Assembly (NCBI GenBank): GCA_910584645.1
Contig: CAJUAU010000012.1
Coordinates: forward strand, 8,716-72,715
From: an uncultured Eubacterium sp.
Lineage (GTDB): Bacteria > Bacillota > Clostridia > Lachnospirales > Lachnospiraceae
Reading direction: 5' to 3'
DNA length: 64,000 nucleotides
Part shown: one piece after another, positions 60,603 through 64,000 of the stretch
How positions within the stretch are numbered: the first letter of the stretch is position 1
Layout of the letters: each line of letters opens with the position of its first letter
The notes under the pieces: generated by a model
Told to the model about the DNA's origin: nothing
Databases searched by the model: none
What the model saw: the letters and a program-made list of their open reading frames with translations, nothing else
Made by a program: the position numbers and the translations under genes

Positions 60603-61742
60603 ATGAGAAAAAGCGGGCAGGACCGGGCCAATTATCAGCGGGAAACTACCTTTGATTACAGTCTCCTGCTCATTACCCTCTGTCTGGTAGGGTTTGGGCT
60701 GCTGATGATCTACAGTTCAAGTTCATATACTTCACAGGTGAAATACAATGATGCTGCTTACTTTTTAAAGAAACAGCTATTTGGAGTCATCGCTGGGATC
60801 ACGGCGATGCTGGTGGTGGTAAATATCAACTACCATGCCTATATTAAGAAGATACCGGGACTGCGGATCCGCCTGGTTACACTGATCTATTTTGTGGCGG
60901 CAACACTGCAGGTTCTCGCTTCCCTGATGGGAGCTGAGAAAAATGGCGCCAGAAGATGGCTGATCATCGGCCCCTTATCCCTTCAGCCCTCGGAGATCAC
61001 GAAAATTGCTGTGATCCTGATCGCTGCCTATTTCATCCAGATGCGTCCGAAGGAGATGAGCAGCCTGAGGGGCATCGTGCGGGTGTTTGTGCCGGTGGGG
61101 CTGCTTCTGGGGCTGGTAGCCATGGAAAATCTGAGTACAGCCATTGTCGTCTTTATCGTCGCATTCGGTATGTGCTTTGTGGCAGCAAAAAAGAAGTGGA
61201 TTTATATCGGGATCATTCTGGCAGGGGCTGCATTTTTTGCCCTGATCATTTTGTTCGGAGAAGGTTTCCGAATGGAGCGGTTTCAGATCTGGCTGGATGT
61301 GGAGCACCATGAAAAGGGATTCCAGATCCTGCAGGGACTGTATGCCATAGCCTCTGGAGGCGTATTTGGTACAGGGCTGGGAGAGAGTATGCAGAAGCTG
61401 GGATTTATTCCCGAACCTCACAATGATATGATCTTTTCTATTATTTGTGAAGAGCTGGGGATGGTGGGAGCAGGAATTGTTATACTGATGTTTATTCTTC
61501 TTCTCTGGAGAATCTACAACACGGCGGTGACAGCGCCGGATCTGTTCAGCGGGCTGATCTGTACTGGTGTTATGATACATATTGCTACCCAGGTGATGAT
61601 GAACATTGCGGTGGTGACCAATTCCATGCCCTCTACGGGTATCCCGATGCCCTTTATCAGCTATGGGGGCACCAGTGTGTCGATCCTTCTGGCAGAGATG
61701 GGGCTGGTCCTCGGAATCTCGAAAAAACGGACTAAGACATGA
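60603..61742 (+). CDS. ftsW: Lipid II glycosyltransferase FtsW (SpoVE/RodA family)
   Basis: A 379-residue SEDS-family membrane protein with ten helices. Characteristic segments: FGLLMIYSSSSYTSQVKYND near the start, RRWLIIGPLSLQPSEITKIA, AMENLSTAIVVFIVAFGMCF, GLGESMQKLGFIPEPHNDMI (conserved loop) and MPSTGIPMPFISYGGTSVSI near the end. It polymerises glycan strands with its cognate class B PBP. ATG 60603 follows GGAGTGAG; an upstream in-frame ATG at 60582 would overlap murD. The last seven codons are part of a 77-bp unit repeated twice more downstream. Confidence 0.95.
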   Translation: MRKSGQDRANYQRETTFDYSLLLITLCLVGFGLLMIYSSSSYTSQVKYNDAAYFLKKQLFGVIAGITAMLVVVNINYHAYIKKIPGLRIRLVTLIYFVAATLQVLASLMGAEKNGARRWLIIGPLSLQPSEITKIAVILIAAYFIQMRPKEMSSLRGIVRVFVPVGLLLGLVAMENLSTAIVVFIVAFGMCFVAAKKKWIYIGIILAGAAFFALIILFGEGFRMERFQIWLDVEHHEKGFQILQGLYAIASGGVFGTGLGESMQKLGFIPEPHNDMIFSIICEELGMVGAGIVILMFILLLWRIYNTAVTAPDLFSGLICTGVMIHIATQVMMNIAVVTNSMPSTGIPMPFISYGGTSVSILLAEMGLVLGISKKRTKT

Positions 61743-61946
61743 TACCATAACCTTCTAACCGCATATTTATAATATTATCATAAATATGTGGACAGCGAAA
61801 AAAACGGACTAAGACATGATACCAACATCTTCTAAACGCATATTTATAATACTATCATAAATATGTGGACAGCGAAAAAAACGGACTAAGACATGATACC
61901 AACATCTTCTAAACGCATATTTATAATACTATCATAAATATGTGGA
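61721..61946 (+). repeat. Three tandem copies of a 77-bp unit between ftsW and murA
   Basis: Copies at 61721-61796, 61797-61873 and 61874-61946. Copies two and three are identical; copy one differs at a few positions and contains the last codons of ftsW. Each has CATATTTAT, a 9-base loop with TATAAT-like sequence, and ATAAATATG, a perfect 9-bp inverted repeat. The array ends 12 bp before the murA start codon. Confidence 0.95.
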
Positions 61947-61958
61947 TGGGGGATTCTG

Positions 61959-63206
61959 GTGTTAATAGAAGTAGAGGGTGGCAGAAAGGCTGCCGGGGAA
62001 TTGACGGTGCAGGGCGCCAAAAATGCAGTTCTTCCTATGATCGCAGCCACAGTACTGTGCAGACAGACAACGGTGATTGAAAATTGTCCCAGGATACAGG
62101 ACGTCTATTCCATGACAGCTGTACTAAAAGATATCGGTGCAAGGGTCAGCTGGGAAGAAGATAAGCTGATCATAGACACCGCTTCGGTGGACAAAAGTGA
62201 GATTACCCAGAAAGAAGTAGGGGATATCAGAGCTTCCATTCTATTTCTTGGCAGTATGCTGGGCAGGATGCAGACAGCAGGAATCCGCCTGCCGGGGGGA
62301 TGTTCCATCGGTGCAAGACCGGTGGACTATCATCTGGCGGCATTTTCTGCCATGGGAGCAGAGACCAGCCAGCAGGAGGATGTCATCTGCTGCGAGATCA
62401 GGCACAGAGGGGCGGAGCGGGTTAAGCTCCCCTATCCCAGTGTGGGAGCGACAGAAAATGTGATCTTATATGCTGTGCTTCGGAAAGGGACCACGATCCT
62501 TGAGAATGCGGCAAAAGAACCAGAGATCAGGGAACTATGTGAGTTTCTCAGGCAGATGGGTGCCCGGATATCTGGTGACGGTGAAGAGTGCATTACCATC
62601 CAGGGCGTCAGGGAACTGCAGGGTGTGGCATACCGGCTGAAAACAGACCGCATCGCTTTTCTAACCTATGCAGCAATGGCAGCTGGAAGCGGCGGAAGCG
62701 CCAGCCTCAGGGTCTATGGTGATACTTTTGAGACAGAGAAGAGATACCTTGCCATGACTGGCTGTCATATGGAGACCATAGGAGACAGGATAAAAATCTC
62801 CGGCGAAGGCGGGATCCGGCCGGTTCCCTATATCCGCACAGAGCCTTATCCTGGTTTTCCCACAGATGCCCAGTCTTTGTTTCTGGCTCTTTTGTCCCGT
62901 TCCTATGGGGAGAGCCTGATCGAAGAAAGCGTATTTGAGAACCGGTTTCTCGTAGCAGGGCAGCTGAGAAAGATGGGAGCAGATATCGAGGTGGCGGGGC
63001 AGCGCGCCTGTGTCAGAGGGGTGACAAGGCTTCATGGCGAGATGGTTCAGGCCACGGACCTTCGCAGCGGGGCGGCACTATTGCTTGCCGGTGTGATGGC
63101 AGAGGGAAAGACGCTGGTAGATCAAAGCCATTATATACTTCGGGGATATGAGATTCCGGTAGAAAATATGCAGAGTCTCGGCCTGTGCGCCAGATATGTG
63201 GTCTAG
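61959..63206 (+). CDS. murA: UDP-N-acetylglucosamine 1-carboxyvinyltransferase
   Basis: A 415-residue cytoplasmic enzyme that transfers enolpyruvate from PEP to UDP-GlcNAc, the first committed wall step. Motifs: GELTVQGAKNAVLPMIAATV at the start, the catalytic loop RLPGGCSIGARPVDYHLAAF with Cys115, YPSVGATENVILYAVL, and PYPGFPTDAQSLFLALLSRS. Cys115 is the residue modified by fosfomycin in Cys-type MurA. It starts with GTG at 61959, GGGGG upstream. It takes the place between ftsW and divIB where many Clostridia have murG. Confidence 0.95.
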   Translation: MLIEVEGGRKAAGELTVQGAKNAVLPMIAATVLCRQTTVIENCPRIQDVYSMTAVLKDIGARVSWEEDKLIIDTASVDKSEITQKEVGDIRASILFLGSMLGRMQTAGIRLPGGCSIGARPVDYHLAAFSAMGAETSQQEDVICCEIRHRGAERVKLPYPSVGATENVILYAVLRKGTTILENAAKEPEIRELCEFLRQMGARISGDGEECITIQGVRELQGVAYRLKTDRIAFLTYAAMAAGSGGSASLRVYGDTFETEKRYLAMTGCHMETIGDRIKISGEGGIRPVPYIRTEPYPGFPTDAQSLFLALLSRSYGESLIEESVFENRFLVAGQLRKMGADIEVAGQRACVRGVTRLHGEMVQATDLRSGAALLLAGVMAEGKTLVDQSHYILRGYEIPVENMQSLGLCARYVV

Positions 63207-63263
63207 CTCGATGGCAGACCACTGTAAAGGCGCACTGGCATGTTGATATAAGGAGTTGGATAA

Positions 63264-63316
63264 GGTTGAAAGAAATCTTTCAACCTATCAAGTTTGTGCG
63301 TGTTTGCCCAAACTTG
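63264..63316 (+). promoter_or_regulatory. Two adjacent hairpins in the divIB leader
   Basis: GGTTGAAAG-AAAT-CTTTCAACC (63264-63285) and CAAGTTTG-(12)-CAAACTTG (63289-63316). No T tract follows. They lie in the 148-bp gap between murA and divIB. Confidence 0.5.
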
Positions 63317-63354
63317 TTTGAGGTGCAAAAAGGTGTGCGCGAATGGAGGAAGAG

Positions 63355-64000
63355 ATGAAAAATGTACCATGGAGGATTGTGGTTCCCGTGACGGTGGCCG
63401 GTATTCTTTTACTTGTCATTTTATTGTTCCAGGTAACAACGGTAACGGTGGAGGGCAATACTTTTTTTTCGGAAAAAGAAGTAGCTTCGGAAGTCTGCGG
63501 AAGCTTTCTGGATAAAAATATAATTGGTTCCTGGATTAAAAATCATCTGGGTTTTTCTGCGAGGCTTCCATATGTCAGGGAATACGAGATCACCTATCCG
63601 GGAATCCATCAGATTCATATTAAATTGTATGAGAAAAAGATCATTGCAGGGATCGTATATATGAATCAGTATATCTACTTTGACAAAGACGGCATGGTGC
63701 TGCGGAGCACCAGTGAGGAACTGCCGGATATACCATTATTTGAGACGAAGACCATGACGACCTTTACCATCTATGAGGAAGTAAAGATGGAGGATGAGGA
63801 GCTGTTGGACCAGATCATGAACCTTGCCAATCTCTTCCAGCATTACGGGGTGGACTGGTCAAAGGTCGTTTTTGATGACAATAATGCCGCCTATCTGTAT
63901 GCTGGCGGGATCCAGGTGAAACTGGGCAGGAAGGACAGTTATGATGAGCAGATCTCGGCTCTTTCCAGTGTTCTGGCGAAAGCACAGGAAGAGCAGCTTT
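63355..64000 (+). CDS. divIB: Cell division protein DivIB/FtsQ, 3' end outside window
   Basis: At least 215 codons, cut by the window edge. A short N-terminus is followed by one membrane helix (IVVPVTVAGILLLVILLFQV), then a POTRA domain (VTVEGNTFFSEKEVASEVCG, VREYEITYPGIHQIHIKLYE) and the start of the FtsQ beta domain (GIVYMNQYIYFDKDGMVLR). DivIB binds FtsL at the septum. Start at 63355 has GGAGG 5 bases upstream; another in-frame ATG is at 63343. Position after ftsW-murA agrees with the call. Confidence 0.88.
   Translation, partial: MKNVPWRIVVPVTVAGILLLVILLFQVTTVTVEGNTFFSEKEVASEVCGSFLDKNIIGSWIKNHLGFSARLPYVREYEITYPGIHQIHIKLYEKKIIAGIVYMNQYIYFDKDGMVLRSTSEELPDIPLFETKTMTTFTIYEEVKMEDEELLDQIMNLANLFQHYGVDWSKVVFDDNNAAYLYAGGIQVKLGRKDSYDEQISALSSVLAKAQEEQL

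Noticed and set aside
61721..61946. CRISPR-like array
   Set aside because: The three units are contiguous with no spacers and include coding sequence of ftsW; this is a tandem duplication.

Overview
The window reads as a chromosomal segment of an anaerobic, Gram-positive gut Clostridia bacterium, most likely of the Lachnospiraceae. This is inferred from gene content rather than from any search. The supporting signs are a single-membrane division/cell-wall cluster with two FtsI-class penicillin-binding proteins, Shine-Dalgarno sites of the AGGAGG type, secreted polysaccharidases with Lys-rich Ig-like, FN3 or LRR tails, BspA-type LRR and RCC1-like surface proteins, an agr-like LytTR/GHKL pair, and Tn916-like integrase and excisionase remnants.

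Layout. 0-5.3 kb: the 3' part of a tandem-repeat TPR-like gene (open at the left edge), a secreted LRR protein, a Y-family polymerase with its YolD partner, and a YgjP-like metallopeptidase. 5.5-13.5 kb: an MFS exporter, a secreted GH43-CBM6-FN3 enzyme, an HTH-aminotransferase fusion with a repeat-rich promoter, a small Cys-rich protein and a second GH43 enzyme. 13.7-18.8 kb: small membrane proteins with a YbjQ protein, a tRNA-Pro, PnuC, an M15 peptidase and two tandem CobW-type GTPases. 18.9-21.4 kb: decayed fragments and small hypothetical genes, including a short ankyrin protein. 21.6-27.6 kb: a large polysaccharide-binding beta-helix surface protein followed by an OmpR/histidine-kinase pair, then a membrane protein on the other strand.

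27.7-38.2 kb is a decayed accessory island. It holds a BlaI repressor with an elaborate palindromic operator, a BlaR1 fragment joined to a surface-protein tail, a broken class B sortase, an apparently intact LytTR response regulator and GHKL kinase with a possible AgrB stub, a transposase fragment, an RCC1-like secreted protein, an AT-rich lipoprotein, a stop-interrupted small gene, a tiny membrane peptide, an excisionase fragment and an integrase with one nonsense codon.

38.3-42 kb returns to core genes (ychF, lgt, pdxS-pdxT). 42.2-52.2 kb is a xylan-utilisation block: two co-directional GH43 enzymes, a convergent GH115 alpha-glucuronidase, and a divergent AraC regulator sharing a long palindromic intergenic region with the GH115 gene. 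With the GH43 enzymes at 6.9 and 11.4 kb, the products would remove arabinosyl, xylosyl and (methyl)glucuronosyl decorations outside the cell. 52.4-64 kb is the division and wall cluster: mraZ, rsmH, ftsL, ftsI-type PBP, a second PBP, mraY, murD, ftsW, murA and divIB/ftsQ (cut by the right edge). murG is absent from its usual place after ftsW, where a 77-bp sequence occurs three times in tandem.

No CRISPR array, rRNA operon or intact prophage was seen. The most notable items are the GTTCAA-studded promoter of the HTH-aminotransferase, the decayed agr-like locus, the BlaI double-palindrome operator on a deletion-fused remnant locus, the CobW-DUF1980-like fusion, the AraC/GH115 palindrome and the 77-bp triplication.
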